A DNA stretch of 38,346 nt from Bradyrhizobium elkanii WSM2783 (lineage in GTDB: Bacteria > Pseudomonadota > Alphaproteobacteria > Rhizobiales > Xanthobacteraceae). The stretch lies in the NCBI RefSeq assembly GCF_000472865.1, contig NZ_AXAP01000077.1, forward strand, positions 1 to 38,346. Reading direction: 5' to 3'. A model generated the notes under the pieces. It ran no database searches, was not told where the DNA came from, and saw only the letters and a list, made by a program, of their open reading frames with translations. The position numbers and the translations under genes are program-made. This document shows positions 8,558 to 16,089 of the stretch, one piece after another; the first letter of the stretch is position 1, and the number at the start of each line of letters is the position of its first letter.

Positions 8558-9334
8558 ATGATCAAGACATTGAAACGCGCATGCGGGCGCGCCCTGCCGT
8601 TTTCCGTCGTGCTGTTTGCGACCGCAGCGCTCGCGCAGGCGCCGAGCGAGGCCCAGCGTGAGGCGATCAAGTCGCAATGCCGCAACGATTACATGGCGCA
8701 TTGCTCCAGCATTCCGCCCGGCGGCGAGGCTTCGCTGCAATGTCTGCAGAAGAACATGTCGAGCTTGTCTGCAGGCTGCGCCGGTGCGGTGCGTGCAGTA
8801 GAAGCACCGGCCGCACCGAAGGCGGAGACGGCGCCGGCCCCTACCAAGACCGAGGCGCCGGCGGCGGCAACCAGCGCAGCGAAGCCGAAAGCGGCGGGCA
8901 CGCAGGCCAAGCCGACCGAGGCGCAGGTTTCCGCGATCCGCAGCGCCTGCCGTTCCGACTATCAGAAGGTCTGTCCCGGCGTGCCGACCGGTGGCGCCCC
9001 AGCGCTACGATGTCTCGAGAAGAACAAGGCGAGGCTCTCGCCCGCTTGCGTTGAGGCAGTTGCGGCCGCGAGTGGTAGTGCGGCGCCAGCGGCAGGCGGC
9101 GGCTCCACTGCTGCGGCTACCGTACCGGCGGCGCCTGCGGCAGGGATCGTACTGCGGCCCTTGCGTCCGCGCGAAGAACTGCTCGTTGTGCGGTCGGCCT
9201 GCGGCGCCGACGTACGCTCGCTGTGTGGCGGCGTTGCGCCGGGAGGCGGCCGGATCGCGCAGTGCCTGGCCTCGAATGCCGCCTCGCTGTCGCCCGCCTG
9301 CAAGGAAGTGCTGGGACAGTTCGCGGCGCGGTGA
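8558..9334 (+). CDS. Secreted protein with three Cys-rich (GLG1-type) repeats
   Basis: 258 aa. Residues 1-26 form a signal peptide ending ALAQ. Three copies of one module follow, each with the exact pattern C-x7-C then C-x12-C and C-x11-C: CRNDYMAHC, CRSDYQKVC and CGADVRSLC open the three modules, and each closes with a Leu-Ser-rich segment and Cys. This is the Cys-rich repeat family named after Golgi apparatus protein 1, common as periplasmic proteins in Bradyrhizobium. Ala/Pro/Lys-rich linkers join the modules. The Cys are presumably disulfide bonded. It is divergent from the efflux operon. The biological role is unknown. Confidence 0.8.
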   Translation: MIKTLKRACGRALPFSVVLFATAALAQAPSEAQREAIKSQCRNDYMAHCSSIPPGGEASLQCLQKNMSSLSAGCAGAVRAVEAPAAPKAETAPAPTKTEAPAAATSAAKPKAAGTQAKPTEAQVSAIRSACRSDYQKVCPGVPTGGAPALRCLEKNKARLSPACVEAVAAASGSAAPAAGGGSTAAATVPAAPAAGIVLRPLRPREELLVVRSACGADVRSLCGGVAPGGGRIAQCLASNAASLSPACKEVLGQFAAR

Positions 9335-9446
9335 GCCCGCCGCGACCGGCCCGCTCCGCGCAGCGGAACACGAGAACAAGCTGAATCAGGCTGACCGAAA
9401 CTTTCCGGTGGCGCTGCGCGCGCCCTCCGGATAGTCTAGGCGCAAA

Positions 9447-9466
9447 ATCGTAAGTACACTGTCAAT
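9447..9466. promoter_or_regulatory. Possible MarR operator (second copy) upstream of the CoA-route operon
   Basis: ATCGTAAGTACACTGTCAAT matches the near-palindrome at 14870-14889 at 16 of 20 positions, including an identical right half CTGTCAAT. It lies 14 bases before the GTG start of the hydroxylase gene, overlapping the region just upstream of its ribosome-binding site. A regulator bound here would block the transcript start or early elongation. Inference from sequence similarity only. Confidence 0.45.
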
Positions 9467-9479
9467 CGGGAGGAATATC

Positions 9480-10610
9480 GTGCGTATCGCCGTGATCGGC
9501 GGAGGTCCCGGCGGCCTCTATTTCGCCTATCTCTGGAAGCGGCGGCACCCGGACGCAGTCGTCGAATTGTTCGAGCAGAACCCGGCCGGTGCGACCTGGG
9601 GGTTCGGCGTCGTGTTCTCGGACCAGGCGCTGGAATTCCTGCGCGCCGACGATCCCGATACGGTCGACGCCATCACGCCAAACATGGAAAGCTGGAAGAA
9701 CATCACGCTCAACCTGCGCGGGGAGAGCGTCGAGATCGACGGCGTCGGCTTCTCCTCGATCGGCCGACTTGCGCTGCTTTCCCTGTTGCAGGAGCGCGTC
9801 CGCGCGGTCGGCGTCACCCCGCAATTCGAAAAACCGATCCAGTCGGTCGACGCGCTGCAAGGCTATGACCTGATCGTCGCCGCGGACGGGCTGAACTCGC
9901 TGGTGCGCCGGAGTTTTGAGGGCGACTTCGGGACCTCGCTGTCCTATTCGTCCAACAAGTTCGTCTGGTACGGCACCGCGAAGCGGTTCGAGACGCTATC
10001 GCAGACCTTCGTCAAGACCGAACGCGGCGCCTTCAATGCCCACCACTATCGCTATTCGCCGACCATGAGCACGTTCCTAGTCGAGTGTGACCGTGCCACC
10101 TGGCACGCCTATGGCTTCGCCAACAAGGACGCCGATCACGCCAAGGCCGTGTGCGAGGAGGTGTTTGCCGAGACGCTCGGCGGACAGCCGCTGATCTCGA
10201 ACAAATCGCTGTGGCGCAACTTCCCGTGGATCTGGAACGAGCACTGGTCGTTCAAGAACATGGTGCTGATCGGCGACGCCCTGCACTCGGCGCATTTCTC
10301 GATCGGCTCCGGCACCCGCCTTGCGATCGAGGACGCGATTGCGCTGACGAAGGCGCTCGAATCCGAGGCGCATGTCTCCACCGCCCTTCACCGCTATGAA
10401 GCCGAACGCAAACCGATCGTGAAGAAGCTGGTGACCGCGGCGCGCACCAGCGCCGACTGGTACGAGAAATTCCCCGAACACATGAAGCTCGACCCGATGG
10501 ATTTTGCCTTCAGTTACATCACCCGTTCGGGACGGATCGACGACGCGCGGCTGCGCACGATGTCGCCGAACTTCATGGCAGGCTACGAGGCATCGAGGAG
10601 CAAGTCGTGA
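9480..10610 (+). CDS. FAD-dependent aryl-CoA hydroxylase (salicylyl-CoA 5-hydroxylase-like)
   Basis: 376 aa with a GTG start, backed by GGGAGGA ending 5 bases before it. The N-terminus has the FAD Rossmann loop AVIGGGPGGLYFAYL, and near residue 260 is MVLIGDALHSAHFSIGSG, the second FAD motif in the variant seen in salicylyl-CoA 5-hydroxylase and the monooxygenase half of 2-aminobenzoyl-CoA monooxygenase/reductase. The protein ends after this domain, so the reductase half of the fused enzymes is absent. It overlaps the next gene, an aryl-CoA ligase, by 4 bases (GTGA), which fits hydroxylation of the ring of a CoA ester. With gentisate dioxygenase nearby, salicylyl-CoA is the likeliest substrate; 2-aminobenzoyl-CoA is the alternative. 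Confidence 0.78.
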   Translation: MRIAVIGGGPGGLYFAYLWKRRHPDAVVELFEQNPAGATWGFGVVFSDQALEFLRADDPDTVDAITPNMESWKNITLNLRGESVEIDGVGFSSIGRLALLSLLQERVRAVGVTPQFEKPIQSVDALQGYDLIVAADGLNSLVRRSFEGDFGTSLSYSSNKFVWYGTAKRFETLSQTFVKTERGAFNAHHYRYSPTMSTFLVECDRATWHAYGFANKDADHAKAVCEEVFAETLGGQPLISNKSLWRNFPWIWNEHWSFKNMVLIGDALHSAHFSIGSGTRLAIEDAIALTKALESEAHVSTALHRYEAERKPIVKKLVTAARTSADWYEKFPEHMKLDPMDFAFSYITRSGRIDDARLRTMSPNFMAGYEASRSKS

Positions 10611-12217
10611 ACGAGATCGCCGACCAGGTACCATCGGACAGTCCAGGCGCGCGCGAGATCGGCTTTGCGCTGTCCGAGCGCTACAACGCAAGCCGCATCC
10701 TGTTCGACAATCTCGCGCAGGGCCGCGGGGATTTGACGGCGTTGACCGGCCCGGCGGGACAGCGAACCTACCGCGAACTCTGCGCCGACGCCGCGCGCTG
10801 GGGCCATGGCTTCGCTTCTCTGGGCCTGAAGCGCGGCGATCGCATCCTACTGTTCCTTGACGACACCCCCGCCTATCCGGCGGCCTTCTTCGGTGCTATC
10901 GGCGCCGGCTTCGTGCCGCTGCTCATCAACACGCTGACGCCGCCGGACCTCCTGCAGTTCTATCTTTCGGACGCGAGCGCGACGATCGCGGTTGCCGATG
11001 CCGAGTTCTGCTCGCGCTTCAGCACTGAGGCCTGCAAGGACACGCCGCTGCAAACGCTGATCGTGGTCAATGGCGCGGCCGGCGAGCATGCCGCGCCGCA
11101 GGCGCTGCTGGCCGATGAATGGCTGCCGCGTTTTTCGACCGAGCTCGCCACAGCCGACACCCACCGCAACGAGATGGCGTTCTGGATGTACTCCTCCGGC
11201 TCGACCGGCCGGCCGAAGGGCATCGTCCATCTGCACCACGACATGGCCTATAGCGAGCAGGCATTCTCCCGCAGCGTGCTGAAGCTGACGCCCGGCGACG
11301 TCTGCTTCTCGGTGCCGAAGATTTTCTTCGCCTATGGCTTCGGCAATTCCATCACTTTCCCGTTCTCGGTCGGCGCCGCCACGCTGCTCTTGCCCGGCCA
11401 GCCGAAGCCGGCATCGATCTTCGCCGCGATCGAGCAGTATCGTCCGACCGTGTTCTTCGGACTGCCGACACTCTACACCGCGCTGACCAAGGCCGACGGT
11501 GCTGACAAGGCCGATTTCTCCTCGCTGCGCATGGCGATCTCGGCCGCGGAGGTGCTCTCGGCCGACGTCTTCAACGGTTGGAAGGCACTGACCGGGCTCG
11601 AGATCATCGAAGGTCTCGGCTCGACCGAGGTGCTGCACATCTATCTCTGCAACCGCGCGGACAGGAAGAAGCTGGGCGCTGCGGGCGTACGCGTCCCCGG
11701 CTACGAGATCCTGCTGCGCGACAAGGACGGCCGCGAGGTCGCCGACAACGAAGAAGGCATTTTGTGGGTGCGCGGCGATTCGAACACGCCGCTGTACTGG
11801 AATCGTCCCGACAAGACCGCCGAGACCGTGCGCGATGGCGGCTGGATCTACACCGGCGACCGCTTCGTCCGCGACCGCGACGGCTTCCATTTCTTCCGCG
11901 GCCGCGCCGACGACCTGATCAAGATATCAGGCCAATGGGTCTATCCGCTGGAGGTCGAGCTCTGCCTCGCCGATCATCCCGACGTGCGCGAATGCGCGGT
12001 CTTCGCCGCCGAACTGCCTGATAGACGCATGACGCTGAAGGCGGTCGTGGTGATGAACGACCGCGCGTTCGGTGTGGAGGAGACGGCGAAGCGGCTGCAG
12101 GATTACGTGAAGGCAAAGCTGCTGCCGTACAAATATCCGCGCGAGATCAAGTTTATTGACGAGCTGCCGAAAACGGGAACAGGCAAGATCGACCGGCAGG
12201 CGGTGATGAAGATGTAA
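10607..12217 (+). CDS. Benzoate-CoA ligase family protein (probable salicylate/2-aminobenzoate-CoA ligase)
   Basis: 536 aa with a GTG start overlapping the preceding stop codon. It shows the adenylate-forming motifs in order: the ATP loop YSSGSTGRPKGIVH (about residue 195), GLGSTEVLHIYLCN with the benzoate-ligase-type Glu-x-Leu-His, WIYTGDRF, FRGRADDLIKISGQWV with the hinge, and the C-terminal catalytic Lys in KTGTGKIDR. It forms an aryl-AMP and then an aryl-CoA thioester in the cytoplasm. Coupling to the hydroxylase gene suggests it primes the substrate for ring hydroxylation. The exact acid cannot be assigned from motifs alone. Confidence 0.88.
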   Translation: MNEIADQVPSDSPGAREIGFALSERYNASRILFDNLAQGRGDLTALTGPAGQRTYRELCADAARWGHGFASLGLKRGDRILLFLDDTPAYPAAFFGAIGAGFVPLLINTLTPPDLLQFYLSDASATIAVADAEFCSRFSTEACKDTPLQTLIVVNGAAGEHAAPQALLADEWLPRFSTELATADTHRNEMAFWMYSSGSTGRPKGIVHLHHDMAYSEQAFSRSVLKLTPGDVCFSVPKIFFAYGFGNSITFPFSVGAATLLLPGQPKPASIFAAIEQYRPTVFFGLPTLYTALTKADGADKADFSSLRMAISAAEVLSADVFNGWKALTGLEIIEGLGSTEVLHIYLCNRADRKKLGAAGVRVPGYEILLRDKDGREVADNEEGILWVRGDSNTPLYWNRPDKTAETVRDGGWIYTGDRFVRDRDGFHFFRGRADDLIKISGQWVYPLEVELCLADHPDVRECAVFAAELPDRRMTLKAVVVMNDRAFGVEETAKRLQDYVKAKLLPYKYPREIKFIDELPKTGTGKIDRQAVMKM

Positions 12218-12241
12218 TATCCGCTTACGCAACTGCCCAGC

Positions 12242-12402
12242 CTCCCCCCTTGTGGGAGAGGCCGGAGCGCATGTAGCGAAGCGGAATGAGATCCGGGTGA
12301 GGGGTCGCGGTCTATCGAGGGACAACGACTCGCGGAGGCATACCCCTCACCCGGAATCCAAGCTGCGCTTGGATTCCGACCTCTCCCACAAGGGGAGAGG
12401 TG
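12242..12402. repeat. Palindromic intergenic repeat, family 3 (CTCTCCCACAAGGGGAGAGG type)
   Basis: The left arm CCCCCTTGTGGGAGAGGCC pairs with the right arm CCTCTCCCACAAGGGGAGAG. Inner arms around CCGGGTGAGGGGT and ACCCCTCACCCGG form a second stem. The same family recurs at 23315-23467. It lies between convergent genes (CoA ligase and 3-hydroxybenzoate hydroxylase). Confidence 0.75.
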
Positions 12403-12439
12403 GAGCTTGCCGCACGGACATCACGTCACATCAACATTC

Positions 12440-12475
12440 GTGGTTATGGGTCCCGGGTCAAGCCCGGGACGACGG
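12440..12475. repeat. Truncated half copy of repeat family 2
   Basis: It matches the right half of the block at 3806-3933 (GTGGTTATGG, then TCCCGGGTCAAGCCCGGGAC and GACG). The left half is missing. The remaining inner palindrome TCCCGGGTCAAGCCCGGGA can still fold and lies just past the stop of the minus-strand hydroxylase gene. Confidence 0.6.
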
Positions 12476-12495
12476 CGGAGTATGTGGCGCGAGGA

Positions 12496-13683
12496 TCATA
12501 CTCCCAACCCCGTGCCGCCATAGAGCCAGGCGAGATCCTGGTAATAATCCTCGGACGTCTTCGCACCCATGATGGCGTTGCGGAAACGGGCGTGGTCGCC
12601 GGCGGGGTGATAGATGTGCTCACCGATCGCGCGCGACCAAAGCTGCACCTGCGCGGTGCGCGGGAAGCGTTGTGCTCGGTAATGCTCCAGCGCGACTGCG
12701 TGGTCGTCGTGATGCGACAGCATGTGCGACAGACACACCGCATCCTCCATCGCCTGGCATGCGCCTTGCGCGAAATATTGCAGCATCGGATGCGCGGCAT
12801 CGCCGAGCAGCGCGACGCGGCCGTCGACCCAGCGCTCGTTCGGATCGCGGTCGCACAACACCCAGAGCCGCCAGTTCTTGCCGTGACGGATGATGTTTTG
12901 CGCACGCGCGTGGACGTGCCGAAAGCCCTGCATCACCTCTTCATCGCTGACCGGCTTTCCCGCGACCGGCTCCGGCGCGTCGTTGTGATAGGTGACGACG
13001 AGGTTGAATACCTTCCAGTCCGACAGCGGATAATGCACGATATGGCATTTCGGCCCGGCCCACAGCGTCGCCGCGTTCCAGCGCAGATCCTCCGGCATCT
13101 CTTCGGTCGGGATCACCGAACGGTAAGTGGTGTGGCCGGACACGCGCGGCGGCCCATCCGATGTGACCTGCTTGCGGATGTTCGACCATAAGCCATCAGC
13201 GCCGATCAGGAGCCGGCCGGTGACGCGCTCGCCATTGGCGAGCTGCGCGGTGACCGAGGCACCGTCCTGCTCGTAGCCGGTCACCTCGCTGCTGACGCGC
13301 AGCTCGATCAGTTCGTGCTCGCGGCAGGCGCGCAGGAACACGCCATGCAAATCGCCGCGATGCACCACGGCGTAGGGATTGCCGAACCTGGTTCGGAACG
13401 GCTCGCGCAGATCGACATGGGTGATCTCCTCGGCGGTGAGTGCATCCATCAGGCGGAGCTGGTCGATATAGACGGCCATGCGCCGTGCGGCCTCGCCGAC
13501 GCCGAGATAGTCGAAGGCATGGAACGCATTCGGGCCAAGCTGGATACCGGCGCCGATCTCGCCGAGCGAGGCAGACTTTTCCAGCAGGATCGAGCGAATG
13601 CCCTTCTGCGCAAGCCCGAGCGCCGCGGCAAGGCCGCCGATGCCGCCACCTGCGATCAGGACCGGCAGGTCGCCCTTTGCCAT
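12496..13683 (-). CDS. FAD-dependent 3-hydroxybenzoate 6-monooxygenase
   Basis: 395 aa. The FAD loop is VLIAGGGIGGLAAALGLAQ at residues 8-26, followed by EIGAGIQLGPNAF. Then come the Asp-Gly segment LLIGADGLWSNIR and the second FAD motif VALLGDAAHPMLQYFAQGA with MEDAVCL. This set and the length fit class A flavin hydroxylases of the salicylate/3-hydroxybenzoate type. With gentisate dioxygenase and a maleylpyruvate-type isomerase next to it, para-hydroxylation of 3-hydroxybenzoate to gentisate is the most coherent role. Its ATG overlaps the stop of the MarR gene by one base, so it is the last gene of a three-gene operon. Salicylate 1-hydroxylase is the main alternative. Confidence 0.85.
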   Translation of the reverse strand: MAKGDLPVLIAGGGIGGLAAALGLAQKGIRSILLEKSASLGEIGAGIQLGPNAFHAFDYLGVGEAARRMAVYIDQLRLMDALTAEEITHVDLREPFRTRFGNPYAVVHRGDLHGVFLRACREHELIELRVSSEVTGYEQDGASVTAQLANGERVTGRLLIGADGLWSNIRKQVTSDGPPRVSGHTTYRSVIPTEEMPEDLRWNAATLWAGPKCHIVHYPLSDWKVFNLVVTYHNDAPEPVAGKPVSDEEVMQGFRHVHARAQNIIRHGKNWRLWVLCDRDPNERWVDGRVALLGDAAHPMLQYFAQGACQAMEDAVCLSHMLSHHDDHAVALEHYRAQRFPRTAQVQLWSRAIGEHIYHPAGDHARFRNAIMGAKTSEDYYQDLAWLYGGTGLGV

Positions 13684-14198
13684 TAGCCCGACTTCCCGAG
13701 ATGTTCGAGGGCGTCCTCGGCGCGCAGCGGCACGCGCGAGGCCTCGTTGTTGAGATCGACGAGCTGCGCGAGCAGCGCCATCAGCGTCTTGCGGTCGGCA
13801 GGCTTGAGCGGCTGCAGCATCCGCGCCTGGGCACGGTCAACCACGGGCATGATCTCGCGCAGCAGCGAAGCGCCCTGCCGGGTGATGGTGAGCAGCTTGA
13901 CGCGCTTGTCGTCGGAATCGGACTTGCGCTCGATCAGACCCTTGGTCTGCAGCCGCTCGATCACATTGCCGAGCGTGGAGCGGTCGAAGGCGATCACGGC
14001 GGACAGCCGCGTCGCATCGATGCCGGGATGGGTGTGGATTGCGATCAGCGCGGCATATTGCACCGGCGTCAGGTCGAACGCCCTGCACTCCTCGACAAAA
14101 ATCGAGACAGCGATCTGCTGCATCCGCCGGAACAGATAGCCGGGCGCGGTATAGACCGCGTCCATGGTAACAAGGGTTGGCTTGTTATTATTCGGCAT
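13683..14198 (-). CDS. MarR-family transcriptional regulator of the aromatic cluster
   Basis: 171 aa from the ATG at 14198 (MPNNNKPTLVTMDAVY). A TTG at 14228 would add 10 residues. The winged helix-turn-helix is visible: TPVQYAALIAIHTHPG, then IDATRLSAVIAFDRSTLGNV as the recognition region, and DDKRVKLLTITRQG as the wing. Members are usually dimeric repressors released by aromatic ligands. It overlaps the upstream isomerase gene by 11 bases and the downstream hydroxylase start by one base, so all three are co-translated. The 20-bp near-palindromes at 14870 and 9447 are its likely operators, giving autoregulation. Confidence 0.9.
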   Translation of the reverse strand: MPNNNKPTLVTMDAVYTAPGYLFRRMQQIAVSIFVEECRAFDLTPVQYAALIAIHTHPGIDATRLSAVIAFDRSTLGNVIERLQTKGLIERKSDSDDKRVKLLTITRQGASLLREIMPVVDRAQARMLQPLKPADRKTLMALLAQLVDLNNEASRVPLRAEDALEHLGKSG

Positions 14199-14820
14199 CG
14201 CCTTGCTTGTCCGGAGCGGCGTCGGCAAACGCCCTCATTGCCTTGGCCGCGGCTTCCGCCTTGAGCAGCCGCGGAAAAGCGCTGACATCGACGCCGAAGC
14301 GCCGCGCATTGGCAAGCTGCGGCACCAGGCAAAGGTCGGCCAGCGTCGGCATAGCGCCAAAGCAGAACGGCCCCGCTTCGCCCGCAGCCAATATCTCGCA
14401 GGCCGAAAGCCCCTCGCGGTTGGCCCAGGCCGCCCATTCCGTTACCTTTTCTTCAGGCAGGCCAAGCTGTCGCAGCCGCGCCAGCACTTTCAGGTTTTGC
14501 ACCGGATGGGTGTCGCAGGCGATGGCCTGCGCGAAGGCGCGGACTTTTGCGCGCTGCAGCGAATCCGTCGGCAATAGCGGCGGTTCTGGATGGCTCTCGT
14601 CAAGCCATTCGATGATGGCGAGCGACTGGGTCAGTATCGCGCCTGCGTCGCTTTCCAATGTCGGCACCAACCCTTGCGGATTGATTGCGAGATAAGCGGG
14701 CGCGCATTGTTCGCCTTTGCGAAGATGATGCGGCAGATGCTCAACGGTGAGCCCCTTCAGGTTCAGCGCGATCCTCACCCGATACGCGGCGCTGCTGCGG
14801 AAATAGCCGTGCAGCTTCAT
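14188..14820 (-). CDS. Maleylacetoacetate/maleylpyruvate isomerase (zeta-class glutathione transferase)
   Basis: 210 aa. It starts MKLHGYFRSSAAYRVRIALN: the SSAAYRVRIALN segment is the zeta-class active-site loop with the GSH-activating Ser. INPQGLVPTLE with the cis-Pro and LTQSLAIIEWLDE with the GSH gamma-glutamyl site follow. A C-terminal all-helical domain with PTLADLCLVPQL completes the fold. The ribosome-binding site GGGAGG is 5 bases upstream. It probably isomerises maleylpyruvate, the gentisate cleavage product, to fumarylpyruvate using glutathione. It is first in the operon with the MarR and hydroxylase genes, and divergent from gentisate dioxygenase. A role in tyrosine/homogentisate catabolism is less likely in this context. 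Confidence 0.9.
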   Translation of the reverse strand: MKLHGYFRSSAAYRVRIALNLKGLTVEHLPHHLRKGEQCAPAYLAINPQGLVPTLESDAGAILTQSLAIIEWLDESHPEPPLLPTDSLQRAKVRAFAQAIACDTHPVQNLKVLARLRQLGLPEEKVTEWAAWANREGLSACEILAAGEAGPFCFGAMPTLADLCLVPQLANARRFGVDVSAFPRLLKAEAAAKAMRAFADAAPDKQGDAE

Positions 14821-14855
14821 CGGAACCTCCCTGGTGTCTTCTGATTTTCTTCAAG

Positions 14856-14889
14856 TTGACGCTAGCCATATTGTCAGTATGCTGTCAAT
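14856..14889 (+). promoter_or_regulatory. Promoter and MarR-type operator for gentisate dioxygenase
   Basis: TTGACG (14856-14861) and TATGCT (14878-14883) are separated by 16 bases and resemble -35 and -10 boxes. Overlapping the -10 is ATTGTCAGTATGCTGTCAAT (14870-14889), which equals its own reverse complement at 16 of 20 positions. On the other strand TTGACA (14888-14883) could be the -35 of the divergent isomerase-MarR-hydroxylase operon. One bound dimer could therefore repress both directions. Confidence 0.6.
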
Positions 14890-14924
14890 CAGCGAACAAG
14901 ATAGAAATGGACGGGAGGCCTGCC

Positions 14925-15965
14925 ATGGAAGCGGTGCAGAAGACGCCGGAGCGCGAGGCGTTCTACAAGAAGATCGACGGCGAAAATCTTTCCGCGCTCT
15001 GGAACGTGATGAACGATCTGATCACGCCGGAGCCGAGGAGCGCCTGCCGGCCGCACCTGTGGAAGTTCGACCAGATCCGCGACTACATGAATGAGGCAGG
15101 CAAGCTGATCACGGCCAAGGAAGCCGAGCGTCGAGTGCTCGTGCTGGAAAACCCCGGCCTGCGCGGGCAATCGAAGATCACGACGTCGCTGTTTGCCGGC
15201 GTGCAGATGGTGGTGCCCGGCGATATCGCCCCGGCCCACCGCCACAGCCAATCGGCGCTGCGCTTCGTGCTCGAGGGCAAGGGCGCTTATACGTCCGTCG
15301 ACGGTGAGCGCACCGCGATGTCGCCGGGCGATTTCGTGATCACGCCGTCGATGACCTGGCACGACCATTCCAACGAAACCAGCGAGCCGATGTTCTGGCT
15401 CGACGGGCTCGACATCCCAATGGTGCAGTTCTTCGACGCTTCCTTCGCCGAGGGCGCGAAGGAAGATCAGCAGCAGATCACAAAACCCGCCGGCGACAGC
15501 TTTGCGCGCTATGGTCACAACCTGCTGCCGGTCGACCAGAAGCGCGCGTCGAAGACGTCGCCGATCTTCAACTATCCCTACAGCTACACCCGCGAAGCGC
15601 TGGAGCAGGCCAAGGCGCGCGACGAATGGGACGCCTGTCACGGCCTGAAGCTGAAATTCTCCAATCCCGAGACCGGCGACTATGCGATGCCGACCATCGG
15701 CACTTTCATCCAGCTCCTGCCGAAGGGCTTCACGACCGCGCGCTATCGCTCAACGGATGCGACCGTATTCGCCGCGATCGAGGGCAAGGGCCGCACCAGG
15801 ATCGGCGAGCAGACCTTCGAATGGGGCCCGCGCGACCTGTTCGTGGTGCCGAGCTGGCACTGGGTCACGCATGAGGCCGACGTCGATTCGGTGCTGTTCA
15901 GCTTCTCCGACCGCCCGGTGCAGCAGAAGCTCGACCTGTTCCGTGAAGACCGCGGCAATGCATAG
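14925..15965 (+). CDS. Gentisate 1,2-dioxygenase
   Basis: 346 aa, the usual size. The ATG at 14925 was chosen because GGGAGG ends 6 bases upstream; the reading frame is open further 5' but into the promoter. The bicupin fold is visible: the first cupin has VPGDIAPAHRHSQSALRF with the metal-binding His-x-His, then FVLEGKGAYT and SPGDFVITPSMTWHDH with a further His. The second cupin has FIQLLPKGFTTARYR and WGPRDLFVVPSWHWVTH. The Fe(II) enzyme opens the ring of gentisate between C1 and C2, giving maleylpyruvate in the cytoplasm. It stands alone on the plus strand, divergent from the isomerase operon. No fumarylpyruvate hydrolase gene follows it. Confidence 0.93.
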   Translation: MEAVQKTPEREAFYKKIDGENLSALWNVMNDLITPEPRSACRPHLWKFDQIRDYMNEAGKLITAKEAERRVLVLENPGLRGQSKITTSLFAGVQMVVPGDIAPAHRHSQSALRFVLEGKGAYTSVDGERTAMSPGDFVITPSMTWHDHSNETSEPMFWLDGLDIPMVQFFDASFAEGAKEDQQQITKPAGDSFARYGHNLLPVDQKRASKTSPIFNYPYSYTREALEQAKARDEWDACHGLKLKFSNPETGDYAMPTIGTFIQLLPKGFTTARYRSTDATVFAAIEGKGRTRIGEQTFEWGPRDLFVVPSWHWVTHEADVDSVLFSFSDRPVQQKLDLFREDRGNA

Positions 15966-15974
15966 CCGCTCTCT

Positions 15975-16066
15975 CCGTCATGGCCGGGCTTGACCCGGCC
16001 AGCCACGCCTTTGGCGCAACAGGAGAGCAAGAGCGTGGATGCCCGGGACAAGCCCAGGCATGACGG
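15975..16066. repeat. Palindromic intergenic repeat (CCGTCATGGCCGGG type)
   Basis: CCGTCATGGCCGGGCTTG at the left and GACAAGCCCAGGCATGACGG at the right are largely complementary, with a loop containing CCACGC and GCGTGG as an inner stem. It lies between the convergent gentisate dioxygenase and ABC permease genes. It is related to the copy at 17717-17810 and more distantly to family 2. Confidence 0.7.
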
Positions 16067-16089
16067 CTGTGGTGGAGCGGAACCACCTC

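Noticed and set aside
10847..11890. 347-codon open frame on the minus strand
   Set aside because: It is antisense to the CoA ligase, whose motifs are unambiguous.
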